From the NCBI RefSeq assembly GCF_015776785.2, contig NZ_LFMD02000003.1, positions 333,788 through 397,787 on the forward strand: 64,000 nucleotides of DNA, given 5' to 3'. Below the pieces are notes generated by a model. The model was not told where the DNA came from. It did no database searches and worked only from the letters and a program-made list of their open reading frames with translations. This document shows positions 27,605 to 36,479 of the stretch, piece by piece. The position numbers and the translations under genes are program-made. Every line of letters begins with the position of its first letter. Position 1 is the first letter of the stretch. The stretch comes from Kitasatospora sp. SUK 42. GTDB lineage: Bacteria; Actinomycetota; Actinomycetes; Streptomycetales; Streptomycetaceae.

Positions 27605-28267
27605 ATGGGTTCCGCCTCCAAGCAGTCCAACAAGCCCGGCGGCAAGGGCGGCGTCGACCGCCGCGCCCGGATCGCCGAACTGCGCGCCGCCGAGCAGCGC
27701 CGCGACCGCCGCAACAAGGTCATAGCCTCGGTGGTGGCCGGTGTGCTGGTGGTCGGCGCGATCGCCACCGGCACCTGGGTCGTCATGGACCAGAACCAGA
27801 AGAAGAAGGACCGGGAGGCCGCCGCCAACGCGGACATCCCGGGTGTGAAGACCTTCGGCGACCTGAGCCGCAACCACGTCAAGGACAAGGTCAGCTACCC
27901 GATGACCCCGCCGGTCGGCGGCGACCACAACGCGATCTGGCTGGACTGCATGGGCCACGTCTACGACCAGCCGGTCGAGAACGAGCGCGCCGTCCACTCG
28001 CTGGAGCACGGCGCGGTCTGGGTCACCTACAACGGCAAGGCCACGCCGGACGACATCAAGACCCTCTCCGACAAGGTCAAGGCCACCCCGTACTCGCTGA
28101 TGAGCCCCTACCCGGACGAGCAGGGCACCATCACCCTGAACGCCTGGAGCACCCAGCTGATCGTGGACAGCGCCAGCGACCCGCGGGTGAGCCAGTTCTT
28201 CACCAAGTACGTCCAGGGCAAGCAGACCCAGGAGCCGGGCGCCTCCTGCACCATGGGGCAGATGTGA
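27605..28267 (+). CDS. DUF3105 membrane-anchored protein
   Basis: 220 residues. A charged cytoplasmic start (about 1-38), one membrane helix (about 39-62), then an extracytoplasmic DUF3105 domain with its typical features (PPVGGDHNAIWLDCMGHVY, then VHSLEHGAVWVTY). Conserved His and Cys residues in this domain suggest metal binding, but the activity is not established. ACAAGGACAACC upstream fits a ribosome site. The stop codon overlaps the start of the DUF305 gene (GTGA), so the two are co-translated. Confidence 0.85.
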   Translation: MGSASKQSNKPGGKGGVDRRARIAELRAAEQRRDRRNKVIASVVAGVLVVGAIATGTWVVMDQNQKKKDREAAANADIPGVKTFGDLSRNHVKDKVSYPMTPPVGGDHNAIWLDCMGHVYDQPVENERAVHSLEHGAVWVTYNGKATPDDIKTLSDKVKATPYSLMSPYPDEQGTITLNAWSTQLIVDSASDPRVSQFFTKYVQGKQTQEPGASCTMGQM

Positions 28268-28989
28268 GCCGCGACGACGCGGTGGACGCCGTGGACGCCG
28301 TGGAGGAGCAGGACGCGGCCGGTCAGGAACCGTCCGCCCGTTCCGGCCGCCGGCGGCTGTGGTGGCCGGCCGCGCTGGCCGCCGCGGTGGCGCTGGCGCT
28401 CGGGGTGCCCGCCCTGGTCGCGAGCGGGACGTCGGCCTCCGGCTCGGCCTCGGTGGCCGTCCCGGCGGACGACTCGCCCGAGGCCGGGTTCGCCCGCGAC
28501 ATGGCGACCCACCACCAGCAGGCGGTGGACCTGTCGTTCATCGTCCGGGACCGCACCGCCGACGAGCCGACCCGCACCCTCGCCTTCGACATCATCAACA
28601 CCCAGGCCAACCAGCGCGGGATGATGATGGGCTGGATCGACCAGTGGGGGCTGTCCCAGCACTCGGCCGCCAAGCCGATGGCGTGGATGAGGATGGGCCA
28701 CGACTACGAGGCCCACGACGGTTCGCTGATGCCCGGCATGGCCACCAACACCCAGATGGCGAAGCTGCGCTCGCTCAGCGGGCGGGACGCCGAGGTGTTC
28801 TACCTGCAACTGATGATCCAGCACCACAAGGGCGGCGTCGAGATGGCCCAGGGCTACGTCGACATGGCGAAGAACGACGTCGAGAAGCGGCTCGCCCAGT
28901 CGATGGTGACCGCCCAGACCTCCGAGGTCGAGCTGATGACCGACATGCTCAAGGAGCGCGGCGCCACCCCCGACGTGCCCGCCTCCTGA
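28264..28989 (+). CDS. DUF305 family protein
   Basis: 241 residues. An N-terminal membrane anchor (about 35-60) precedes a DUF305 domain with its repeated Met/His motifs: DMATHHQQAVDLS, GMMMGWIDQWG and LMIQHHKGGVEMAQ. DUF305 is a ferritin-like helical domain found in secreted proteins near copper-handling genes. Metal binding through the His and Met residues is plausible. The GTG start is coupled to the DUF3105 gene. Confidence 0.87.
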   Translation: MSRDDAVDAVDAVEEQDAAGQEPSARSGRRRLWWPAALAAAVALALGVPALVASGTSASGSASVAVPADDSPEAGFARDMATHHQQAVDLSFIVRDRTADEPTRTLAFDIINTQANQRGMMMGWIDQWGLSQHSAAKPMAWMRMGHDYEAHDGSLMPGMATNTQMAKLRSLSGRDAEVFYLQLMIQHHKGGVEMAQGYVDMAKNDVEKRLAQSMVTAQTSEVELMTDMLKERGATPDVPAS

Positions 28990-29096
28990 CCCGCACCACG
29001 CACCACGCACCCCGGGCGGCCGGGGCGCGGCGGCGGTTCCGTACCGTCCACACCGCGCCCCGGCCGTCCGCCGTTCCCCACCCCCGGAGACCCCGC

Positions 29097-29708
29097 ATGA
29101 CCGTCATGACCGCTGACACGCCCTGGCTGATCGCCGGGCTGGGCAACCCCGGCCCGTGGTTCCGGACGACCCGGCACAACGCGGGCTTCCTGACCGTCGA
29201 CCGGCTGGCCGAGCGGCACGGCGCCCGGTTCCGCCGCCGCGGGATCGCCACCATGGTCGCGGAGATCGAGCTGGACGGCCGCCGGGTGCTGCTGGCCAAG
29301 CCGCTGTGGACCATCAACCTGTCCGGCCGCCCGGTGGCCGCGCTGATGCGTCGGCGCGGGGTGCCGGTGGAGCACCTGGTGGTCGTCCAGGACGACCTGG
29401 ACTTCGCGTACGGCTCCGGCAAGCTGAAGCGCGGCGGCGGGCCGGGCGGCCACAACGGGGCGCGCTCGGTGGGTGACGTCCTCGGCACCCGGGACTTCGT
29501 CCGGCTGCGGTTCGGCATCGGGCGCCCGCCGAAGGGGCAGAGCGTCGGCGACTACGTGCTGAAGCGGTTCTCGGACGAGGAGCTGGCCGCGATGCCGGAG
29601 GTGTTGGACCGCTGCGCGGACGCCCTGGAGACGCTGGTGCGGCTCGGCCTGAACCGGGCCCAGGACGCCCTGAACACGACGGTGACGCAGGGCCCGTCCC
29701 GGGGCTGA
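29097..29708 (+). CDS. pth: peptidyl-tRNA hydrolase
   Basis: 203 residues of the bacterial Pth family. Key residues are present: Asn17 (GLGNPGP), catalytic His27 (TTRHNAGF), Asn74 (INLSG), Asp99 in the QDDLD motif and the GGHNGARS loop. It would cleave peptidyl-tRNAs released by stalled ribosomes. The location beside the DUF305 cassette, away from the usual rplY or ribosomal context, suggests a second paralog rather than the housekeeping copy. A CCGGAGACC sequence precedes the ATG at 29097; ATG at 29106 is also possible. Confidence 0.88.
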   Translation: MTVMTADTPWLIAGLGNPGPWFRTTRHNAGFLTVDRLAERHGARFRRRGIATMVAEIELDGRRVLLAKPLWTINLSGRPVAALMRRRGVPVEHLVVVQDDLDFAYGSGKLKRGGGPGGHNGARSVGDVLGTRDFVRLRFGIGRPPKGQSVGDYVLKRFSDEELAAMPEVLDRCADALETLVRLGLNRAQDALNTTVTQGPSRG

Positions 29709-29775
29709 ACCTGGGGGCTGAACCCGGGCTGGTCCGGGGTCCGCACCGGGTGGGGCCGAGCCGGGGGGCGAGCCG

Positions 29776-31251
29776 TCACCGCCCGGGCGCCGCCGGGCGG
29801 GTCAGGGCGGCGGCGGCCACCGCGACGGCCGCGAGGACGACCAGCACCGTCCGCCCACCGGACGCCCCGCCCGCCAGGTGGACACCGAGGACGGACAGCG
29901 CCATGCCGAGCGCCGTACCGAGGCTGCGTGCCATGTTCACCATGCCGCCGCCGACCGCCGAGCACTCCGCCGGGATCGCCCGCATCACCAGGGCGTTGTT
30001 GGCGGGCAGCAGCAGGCCCAGCCCGAAGCCGGCGACCAGCAGCGGGCCCGCCACCGTCGCCCCCGAGACCGGCAGCACGGCGAACAGCAGCAGCCCGGCG
30101 CCGGCGACGGCCGCGCCGAAGCGGCACCTCGTCACGTCCGACCAGCCCCGCGGCAGCAGCGCGCCGCCGACCGTCGCGGCGAGCGCGAAGGCCGCGGGCA
30201 GCAGGGTGACCAGCAGGCCCGCGCCGGCCGTCGACACCCCCGCCCCGGTGAGCAGCACCGGGCCGATCACCAGCGGGCAGAACAGCAGCAGGTAGCCGAT
30301 CAGCGCGACCGCCAGCCCGGACCGCACCCCCGGGGTGTTGACCAGCCCGGGCGCCAGGATCGGCCGGGCGGCCCGCCGTTCCTGGCGCACCAGCGCCACC
30401 ACGAGGACGGCCGAGGCGAGCAGCAGGACGGCGACGGCCCAGCCGGGCAGCGGCAGGCCGGAGGCGGTGGACAGGGCGAGCAGCAGCGCGGTGGTCGCGC
30501 CGGTGAGCAGCAGCATGCCGGGCAGGTCGAAGCGGGACTCGCGCGGGTCGTCGGACCCGTGGGCGCGGCGGGGCCCCGGCACGACGGCGGTGCGGGCCTC
30601 GCGGGCGCGGGGTTCCGGTGCCTCCGTACGGGTGCGGGGCAGCAGGTACCAGCCGGCCAGGATGCCGAACGCGGCGATCGGCACGTTGACCCAGAACACC
30701 CACTGCCAGGAGGCGTGCTCGATGAGCAGCCCGCCGAGGCTGGGCCCGAGCGCCAGCCCGAGGCCCTGGGCGGCGGCCTGGATGCCGAGCGCGCGCCGCA
30801 TCGCGTGCTCCGGGACGCCGCGTGCCACCAGGGCGACGCTGTTGGCCTGCATCATCGCGGCGCCGACGGCCTGGACGGCCCGGCAGCCGACCAGGATCCA
30901 CAGGCTGCCGGCGAACCCCGCGCCGAGCGAGGACAGGCCGAAGACGGCGAAGCCGCCGATGTACATCGTCTTGCGGCCGACCAGGTCGGAGAGCCAGCCG
31001 ATCGGGGCCAGCAGGGCGACCAGGACCAGCAGGTAGGCGAGCGCGACCCACTCGACGGCGGCGAAGCCCGCGTCGAAGTGGCGGCCGAGGGCGGGGAAGA
31101 CCAGGGCGATGATGCTGGCGTCGAGCTGGCCGAGGAAGGCGCCGAGGCAGACCGTGCCGACGGCCAGCCAGTGCGCGTGGCGCCAGCCGGCTATGCCGCG
31201 CGGCCGGGGCCGCTCGGTGAGCAGCCGTGTGGCAAAGGCGGTGGCGTTCAT
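29776..31251 (-). CDS. MFS transporter, DHA2-type drug efflux
   Basis: 491 residues with about 14 hydrophobic helices. The first helix carries LDASIIALVFPALG, equivalent to the LDxTIVNVALP motif of DHA2 proton-drug antiporters. The loop between helices 2 and 3 has WLSDLVGRKTMYIGG (motif A). It likely exports a toxic compound. It is divergent from a MarR gene, and a candidate operator starts 6 bp before the ATG. No ribosome site precedes the ATG, and TATATT lies at a suitable distance for a leaderless transcript. Confidence 0.9.
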   Translation of the reverse strand: MNATAFATRLLTERPRPRGIAGWRHAHWLAVGTVCLGAFLGQLDASIIALVFPALGRHFDAGFAAVEWVALAYLLVLVALLAPIGWLSDLVGRKTMYIGGFAVFGLSSLGAGFAGSLWILVGCRAVQAVGAAMMQANSVALVARGVPEHAMRRALGIQAAAQGLGLALGPSLGGLLIEHASWQWVFWVNVPIAAFGILAGWYLLPRTRTEAPEPRAREARTAVVPGPRRAHGSDDPRESRFDLPGMLLLTGATTALLLALSTASGLPLPGWAVAVLLLASAVLVVALVRQERRAARPILAPGLVNTPGVRSGLAVALIGYLLLFCPLVIGPVLLTGAGVSTAGAGLLVTLLPAAFALAATVGGALLPRGWSDVTRCRFGAAVAGAGLLLFAVLPVSGATVAGPLLVAGFGLGLLLPANNALVMRAIPAECSAVGGGMVNMARSLGTALGMALSVLGVHLAGGASGGRTVLVVLAAVAVAAAALTRPAAPGR

Positions 31252-31256
31252 GCCAC

Positions 31257-31281
31257 GAATATATCGGATGCAGATATGTTC
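31257..31281. promoter_or_regulatory. candidate MarR operator
   Basis: An imperfect palindrome in an AT-rich patch: GAATATATCGG and its mirrored partner CAGATATGTTC match at 9 of 11 pairs around a 3-bp centre. It sits between the divergent MFS and MarR genes and overlaps the probable MFS -10 element. Confidence 0.6.
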
Positions 31282-31395
31282 TTTCTACGAGTAGATCGCA
31301 CCTCGATACGAAGCGTCTCGCGGAGCGTCCACCCCCCGTCCGAGGGACGGACCGCGCCCCCGGAACCGTCGGTACCAGGCGATACGCTGTCCGCC

Positions 31396-31932
31396 ATGCC
31401 GCCGTCACCACGTGTTCCCGACCCCGCCATCGAAAGCCCCGACCCGGCGGTCGAGCACGCCCGGCGGCTCACCGACACCGTCACCCGGCTCCGCCGCGCA
31501 CTGCGCAGCAGCATCCGCACCGACTACCCGTGGGAGTCCCTGCCGATGGCGCAGGTCGAACTCCTCCAGACCCTCGCCGCCGCGCCACTGCGGGTCGGCG
31601 AGCTCGCCGCCCGGCAGCGGCTCGCCCCCAACACCGTCAGCGGGCTGGTCGGCAAGCTGCTCGAAGCCGGGTTCGTGGACCGCCAGGCCGACCCCGGCGA
31701 CCGGCGCACCGCCCGGATCGCGCTCACCCCGGCCGGGCGGCGCCAGCTCGACGACTGGCAGCACGCGCACGAACGCCGGATCGCCACCGCCCTGGGCACC
31801 CTCGCCCCGGCCGACCGCGACGCGGTCGTCCACGCGCTGCCCGCGCTCGAACAGCTCGCCCGCGCCCTCGCCCAGCCGGGGGCCGCGCCCGAGCCGGGGG
31901 CCGCGCCCGAACCGGGCGCGTTGGCCGAGTAG
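31396..31932 (+). CDS. MarR-family transcriptional regulator
   Basis: 178 residues. A winged helix-turn-helix spans about 50-120 (LRVGELAARQRLAPNTVSGL, then the wing DPGDRRTARIALTPAGR). Flanking helices form the dimer domain, and the C terminus has a short repeated Ala-Pro-Glu segment. It is divergent from the MFS efflux gene, a common arrangement in which the regulator represses both genes until a drug-like ligand binds. The gene begins with ATG at 31396 without a strong ribosome site. Confidence 0.9.
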   Translation: MPPSPRVPDPAIESPDPAVEHARRLTDTVTRLRRALRSSIRTDYPWESLPMAQVELLQTLAAAPLRVGELAARQRLAPNTVSGLVGKLLEAGFVDRQADPGDRRTARIALTPAGRRQLDDWQHAHERRIATALGTLAPADRDAVVHALPALEQLARALAQPGAAPEPGAAPEPGALAE

Positions 31933-32014
31933 ACCGACCGGGCAGGCCGAGCAGGCCGGGTGGACCGGGTAATCCGCTCGCCGCCCGGGCCCGGCGGGCG
32001 CTACCGTCCCCGCC

Positions 32015-32530
32015 ATGACCACCGCGGACATACGGATCGAGCCCTGGACCGACGCCGACCTCGCGCTGCTGCGCCGGGTCAACACCCCGGAGATGAAGAA
32101 GCACGTCGGCGGGCCGGAGACCGAGGAGCAGCTCCTCGTCCGGCACCGGCGCTACCTGGACTTCGTCCCGTCCGGCCTGGGCTGCATGTACCGGATCGTG
32201 CTGCTGCCCGAGGGCGGGTCCGTCGGGACGGTCGGCTACGGCACCCGGACGTGGGAGGGCGCGACGGTGCACGAGATGGGGTGGAACGTGCTGCCCGCCC
32301 ACCAGGGGCGGGGCATCGCCGTCGCCGCCACCCGGGCGGCCGTCGCGGCCGCCCGGCGCGAGGCCGCGCACCGGTACCTGCACGCCTTCCCGTCAGTGGA
32401 CAACCCCGCCTCCAACGCGGTCTGCGCGAAGGCCGGGTTCACCCTGCTCGGCGAGACGGACTTCGAGTTCCCGCCCGGGCGGCACATGCGCAGCCACAAC
32501 TGGCGGGTGGATCTGGCGAACTCGGACTGA
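32015..32530 (+). CDS. GNAT N-acetyltransferase
   Basis: 171 residues. The acetyl-CoA site is seen as MGWNVLPAHQGRGIAVAATRAAV (motif A, about 87-109), followed by the motif B region VDNPASNAVCAKAGFTLLGE. It resembles the RimJ/RimL-like or acetyltransferase_3 group. Substrate unknown. It is in the same direction as the MarR gene, 82 bp downstream, but a functional link is not evident. Confidence 0.87.
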   Translation: MTTADIRIEPWTDADLALLRRVNTPEMKKHVGGPETEEQLLVRHRRYLDFVPSGLGCMYRIVLLPEGGSVGTVGYGTRTWEGATVHEMGWNVLPAHQGRGIAVAATRAAVAAARREAAHRYLHAFPSVDNPASNAVCAKAGFTLLGETDFEFPPGRHMRSHNWRVDLANSD

Positions 32531-32582
32531 GCCGGCAGCAGGCCGGGGCGTCAGAAGGTCGGGGTACCAGGAGGCCGGAGCC

Positions 32583-33092
32583 TCAGAAGAGCGTGCCGCT
32601 CTCCAGCTCCAGCAGCCAGCGCTTGCGGTCCACGCCCGCGGCGAAACCGGTGAGCGCGCCGTTCGCGCCGAGCACCCGGTGGCAGGGGCGCACGATCAGC
32701 AGCGGATTGGCACCCACCGCGCCGCCGACCGCCCGGACCGTACGCGGCGGCTGCCCGGCCAGCTCGGCGAGTTCGCCGTAGGTGACGGTCCTGCCGTACG
32801 GGATCTCGTCCAGCACGGCCCAGATCCGACGGCGGAACTCGGTGCCCTCGGGCGCGAGCGGGAGGTCGAAGGTGGTGCGCTCACCGGCGAAGTAGGCGGT
32901 CAGCTGGGCGACCGGCTCGGCGAGCGCCTCAGGGTCGAGCACCCAGTCGTCGGCGGGCTCGGCCAGCGCGTACTTCTGGCCGGGAGCGGTGACGGTGGCC
33001 AGGGCGGCCGGACCGCCGTCCTCGGGCAGCACGCCGCTGAGCAGCAGCCGACCGAAGGGGCTCTCCATGGTGGTGTAGACGGTGGTGCTCAT
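32583..33092 (-). CDS. ogt: methylated-DNA-[protein]-cysteine S-methyltransferase
   Basis: 169 residues. The C-terminal DNA-binding part has FRRRIWAVLDEIPYGRTVTY and the acceptor motif PCHRV with Cys137. It removes O6-methyl or alkyl groups from guanine by irreversible transfer to that cysteine. The start codon overlaps the stop of the Ada-AlkA gene by 4 bp (ATGA), so the two repair proteins are co-expressed. Length and motifs are normal for the family. Confidence 0.93.
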   Translation of the reverse strand: MSTTVYTTMESPFGRLLLSGVLPEDGGPAALATVTAPGQKYALAEPADDWVLDPEALAEPVAQLTAYFAGERTTFDLPLAPEGTEFRRRIWAVLDEIPYGRTVTYGELAELAGQPPRTVRAVGGAVGANPLLIVRPCHRVLGANGALTGFAAGVDRKRWLLELESGTLF

Positions 33093-34672
33093 GCGCTTGC
33101 GTGCTCCGTTCCGGAACTGGGGCTGATGGTGTCGGCGCTCAAGGCTCCGGCCCACAGCCGGTGGACGGCGTAGGAGCGCCAGGGGGCCCAGGCCTCGGCC
33201 GCGCGGGCGGCGGACTTCGGATCGCCGGGGGCGCCGAGCCGGGTGAGGCCGTGCTTGACGCCCACATCGCTCGGGAGGAAGACGTCGGGGTCGGCAAGGG
33301 CCCGCATCCGCAGGTAGCCGACCGTCCAGGGGCCGATGCCGGGCAGGGCCAGCAGCTGGGCCGCGGCGTCCTGCCGGTCGACGCCGCCGTCCAGGCGGAC
33401 CACGCCCTCGGCCAGAGCGGCGCACAGGCCGGTGAGCGCTCGGCGGCGGGCGGCGGGCATCGCGAAGTCCTCCGGGTCGGCGGTGGCCAGAACCGCCGCC
33501 GTGGGGAAGAGCAGCCGCAGGCCGCCGTTGGGCTCGGGCAGCGCGGTGCCGTACTTCTCGGCGAGCCGGCCCGCGAGCGTACGGGCGGCGCCGACGGTGA
33601 TCTGCTGGCCGAGGACGGCGCGGACGGCGAGCTCGTGCGGGTCCACGTGCCCCGGCGAGCGCAGGCCGGGGCGCTCGCGCACCAGCGGGCCGAGCAACGG
33701 GTCGGCGCCGAGCTGCGCGTCGACGGCGTCCGGGTCGGCGTCCAGGTCGAAGAGGATGCGCAGGCGCTGGACGGCCGTGGGCAGGTCGCGCAGGTCGGCG
33801 AGCAGCAGGCGGCAGTCGAGCCAGCCGCGGGTGCGCGGCTCCCCCGGCGCGAGGCCGTCGACCTCGGCGATGCCGTGGCCGTACGGGAGCGCCAGGGTGC
33901 GCCGGTAGGTGCGCGCGCCGGGGCGCGGACCGGGCACGACCTCCTCCACGCCGGGGACGGCGCGCAGTTCGAGGAAGTCGATCAGGTGGTCGCTGTCGAT
34001 CGCGCCGCGGTAGGCGAGGCGCAGGGTGAGGCCGCCGGCCGGGGTCGCGGTGCGGCGCCCGGCCGTGACCTCGGCGCGCAGGCCGCTGGGGGTGCGGTCG
34101 TAGACCTCGCGGACGGTGTCGTTGAACTGGCGGACGGAGGCGAAGCCGGCCGCGAACGCGATGTCGGTGACGGGCAGTTCGGTGGTCTGGAGCAGCAGGC
34201 GGGCGGTCTGGGCGCGCCGGGCGCGGGCCAGGGCGATCGGACCGGCGCCGAGTTCGGCGGTGAGCTGGCGCTGCAGTTGGCGGGAGCTGTAGCCGAGGCG
34301 GTCGGCCAGACCCGCGACGCCCTCGCGGTCCACCACGCCGTCACCGATCAGACGCATCGCGCGGCCGACCAGGTCGGCGCGGTGGTTCCACTCCGGCGAG
34401 CCCGGGACGGAGTCGGGGCGGCAGCGGCGGCAGGCACGGAAGCCGGCGCCCTGGGCGGCCGCGGCGCTGGGGTAGAAACGGCAGTTGACGCGCTTGGGGG
34501 TCACGGCGGGGCAGCTCGGCCGGCAGTAGATGCCGGTGGAGGTGACGGCCGTGAAGAAGACGCCGTCGAAGCGGGCGTCGCGGCTGTCCACGGCTCGGTA
34601 CCGGATGTCGTCGTCGATCACGCTGTCCAGTCTGCGGCACCGGATGGGGGGTGACTGGCGGGAATCGGACAT
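33089..34672 (-). CDS. Ada-type regulator fused to AlkA DNA-3-methyladenine glycosylase
   Basis: 527 residues. The N-terminal Ada metal-binding domain has Cys50, Cys54, Cys81 and Cys84, with the same spacing as E. coli Ada Cys38/42/69/72. Cys50 would accept methyl groups from phosphotriesters. An AraC helix-turn-helix spans about 95-195. The AlkA N-terminal domain and HhH-GPD glycosylase follow (about 205-510), with GIGPWTVGYL and the catalytic Asp in FLPSDVGV. It senses methylation damage, activates repair genes and excises alkylated bases. The coupled ogt supplies the O6-guanine activity. Confidence 0.92.
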   Translation of the reverse strand: MSDSRQSPPIRCRRLDSVIDDDIRYRAVDSRDARFDGVFFTAVTSTGIYCRPSCPAVTPKRVNCRFYPSAAAAQGAGFRACRRCRPDSVPGSPEWNHRADLVGRAMRLIGDGVVDREGVAGLADRLGYSSRQLQRQLTAELGAGPIALARARRAQTARLLLQTTELPVTDIAFAAGFASVRQFNDTVREVYDRTPSGLRAEVTAGRRTATPAGGLTLRLAYRGAIDSDHLIDFLELRAVPGVEEVVPGPRPGARTYRRTLALPYGHGIAEVDGLAPGEPRTRGWLDCRLLLADLRDLPTAVQRLRILFDLDADPDAVDAQLGADPLLGPLVRERPGLRSPGHVDPHELAVRAVLGQQITVGAARTLAGRLAEKYGTALPEPNGGLRLLFPTAAVLATADPEDFAMPAARRRALTGLCAALAEGVVRLDGGVDRQDAAAQLLALPGIGPWTVGYLRMRALADPDVFLPSDVGVKHGLTRLGAPGDPKSAARAAEAWAPWRSYAVHRLWAGALSADTISPSSGTEHASA

Positions 34673-34802
34673 TGCCGTTCCGGGGCTTCCCCTCTCCCCT
34701 GTACCGCTCTCCCCCGGTTCGCCTTTCCCCCGGCTCTCCTCTCCCCCGAGCTCCGAACCGACGGCATCAGCCGTTCGCGCGGAGAGCCCGCACACCCGCC
34801 GA

Positions 34803-34842
34803 GGTCCGGTGCGGACGCCCCGACGGGTGTCCGCACCGGACC
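34803..34842 (-). terminator. hairpin downstream of the alcohol dehydrogenase gene
   Basis: An 18-bp stem (GGTCCGGTGCGGACGCCC paired with GGGTGTCCGCACCGGACC, one G-T pair) closes on CGAC, 12 nt after the dehydrogenase stop codon. Confidence 0.85.
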
Positions 34843-34854
34843 GTTCGGTGGTGC

Positions 34855-35907
34855 TCAGCCGACCTGGAGGAGGATCTTCCCCCCGACGCCGGCACGCAGC
34901 GAATGGAGCGCGTCGATGAGGCCCTCCAACGGCAGTTCCTTCACCCAGCCGCTGGTGTCGTAGACCCCGTCGGCCATGGCCGCGATGACCGCGTCGAACT
35001 CCTCGGGCCGGTATCCGACCGCACCGATGATCTCCGTCTCGGTCATCATGAGCTGCGTGGGCTGGAACTCCATCGGCTGCTCGTGCAGTGCGGTGACCAC
35101 CAGCCGGCCGCCGGGGACGAGGCCCGCCAGCGCGGAGGTGACCGCCGGCCCCGCACCCGCGGCGTCCACCGCGACGTCCACGCCCTGGCCATCGGTGAGC
35201 GAGGCGATGGCACCCGCGAGGTCCTCGTTCACCGGGTCGACGACCTTCGCCCCCAGGCCCGCGATGATCGCGCGGCGGTCCGCGCTCGGCTCGGACACGA
35301 GCACCCTCTCCACACCGCGGGCCTTGAGCGCGAACCAGGCGCCGATGCCGATCGGTCCGGCCCCCGCGATGAGCGCCGCACCGCCCCGCTCGACGCCACT
35401 GCGCTCGACGGCGTGCCACCCCACCGCCATCGGCTCGGCGAGCGCGCCCAACCGCAGGTCCACGCCCTCCGGCAGCACGTGCAGCAGCGACGCGTCGAAC
35501 GTGGAGAACTCCGCCAGGCCGCCGCCGTCCACGTTCGACCCGAGCGATCCCATCAGCCGGCAGGAGAAGGGCAACCCCCTCCGGCACGCCGCGCACTCGC
35601 CACAGGAGACCGCCAGCGGGTAGACGGCGCCGCGGTCGCCGACCTTCACGTCCGTCACGCCCTCGCCGACCTCGATGACGGTGCCGGAGAACTCGTGACC
35701 GAGGATCTGCGGCAGGGTGGCACCGGTCAGAGGGTGCGGGTGGTCCAGGTCGAACGGCAGTGACTCGGGGTGGAAGAAGAAGTGGAGATCCGAGCCGCAG
35801 ATACCGGCGAACGCGTTGCGCAGCTTCACCTGCCCCGGACCGGGGCTGGGCTCCGGCACCTCCTCGATACGGAGGTCTTCCTTGCCGTGGAACCGTGCTG
35901 CTCTCAT
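34855..35907 (-). CDS. zinc-dependent medium-chain alcohol dehydrogenase
   Basis: 350 residues. Catalytic zinc ligands are in GICGSDLH and GHEFSG. The structural zinc site has four cysteines (CGECAACRRGLPFSC), and the nucleotide-binding motif is GAGPIGIGAW. It resembles 2,3-butanediol and sorbitol-type dehydrogenases that oxidise secondary alcohols or polyols with NAD. The exact substrate is not predictable. It is divergent from a PucR-like regulator across 572 bp. GGAAAGGCGAAGC precedes the ATG. Confidence 0.88.
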   Translation of the reverse strand: MRAARFHGKEDLRIEEVPEPSPGPGQVKLRNAFAGICGSDLHFFFHPESLPFDLDHPHPLTGATLPQILGHEFSGTVIEVGEGVTDVKVGDRGAVYPLAVSCGECAACRRGLPFSCRLMGSLGSNVDGGGLAEFSTFDASLLHVLPEGVDLRLGALAEPMAVGWHAVERSGVERGGAALIAGAGPIGIGAWFALKARGVERVLVSEPSADRRAIIAGLGAKVVDPVNEDLAGAIASLTDGQGVDVAVDAAGAGPAVTSALAGLVPGGRLVVTALHEQPMEFQPTQLMMTETEIIGAVGYRPEEFDAVIAAMADGVYDTSGWVKELPLEGLIDALHSLRAGVGGKILLQVG

Positions 35908-36479
35908 GCTTCGCCTTTCCTGAGACTTTCCAGGACGACCGGGATCGCCGGTCGTCGTTCCAGCGCCGCCGCGAACCGCCTCGTCACAGGCTGAGGAAGG
36001 CCTGCCGCTCAAGCGTTCCGGGCGGCCTCCCCCACCTGGATGCGGCGGGGTCGAACCGCTGTGGCCCGGTCATGGGGCATCGGACGAACCAGGGGCCGGC
36101 CGGCCGTGGGGAGAGGACCGCTGAGGACTCGGGACCGAACGGCGGCGGGCGAGGACGTCGGCCTTCGGAACTCCCTCGTTCCTCGCCACGCGGTTGCGCT
36201 GTCCGGTTCATCGTCGCGTTCCCCGCATGCCGCGGGCCACCGCCGGACGCGGCTGAATCCGAGGGACTTGCCCGCCATTCGCGCGCCCGGGAGCACGACG
36301 CCCGGGAGCACGGCGTCCAGGAGCACGGCGTCCAGGAGCACGGCGTCCGACCGGCCGCAGCGGCCGCTCCCTCGCGCGGTCCGCGACCGCCACGCGCCGA
36401 GCCGGGCCGGCAGGCCTCCTCGACGTGTGGCCCCGTCATCGCCGGAGGCGGCGGTGGGGTCTCGACGTACGTTGGGGAG
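35908..36479. other. 572-bp divergent intergenic region
   Basis: This gap lies between the dehydrogenase and PucR-like genes and should contain both promoters. It includes four tandem 15-bp repeats at 36290-36349. Open frames across it have no ribosome sites or recognisable domains, so I treat it as non-coding. Confidence 0.5.
36290..36349 (+). repeat. four tandem 15-bp repeats
   Basis: The unit GGAGCACGGCGTCCA is repeated four times, starting at 36290, 36305, 36320 and 36335. The middle two are identical and the outer two differ by one to four bases. It lies about 130 bp before the PucR-like gene. Confidence 0.85.
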
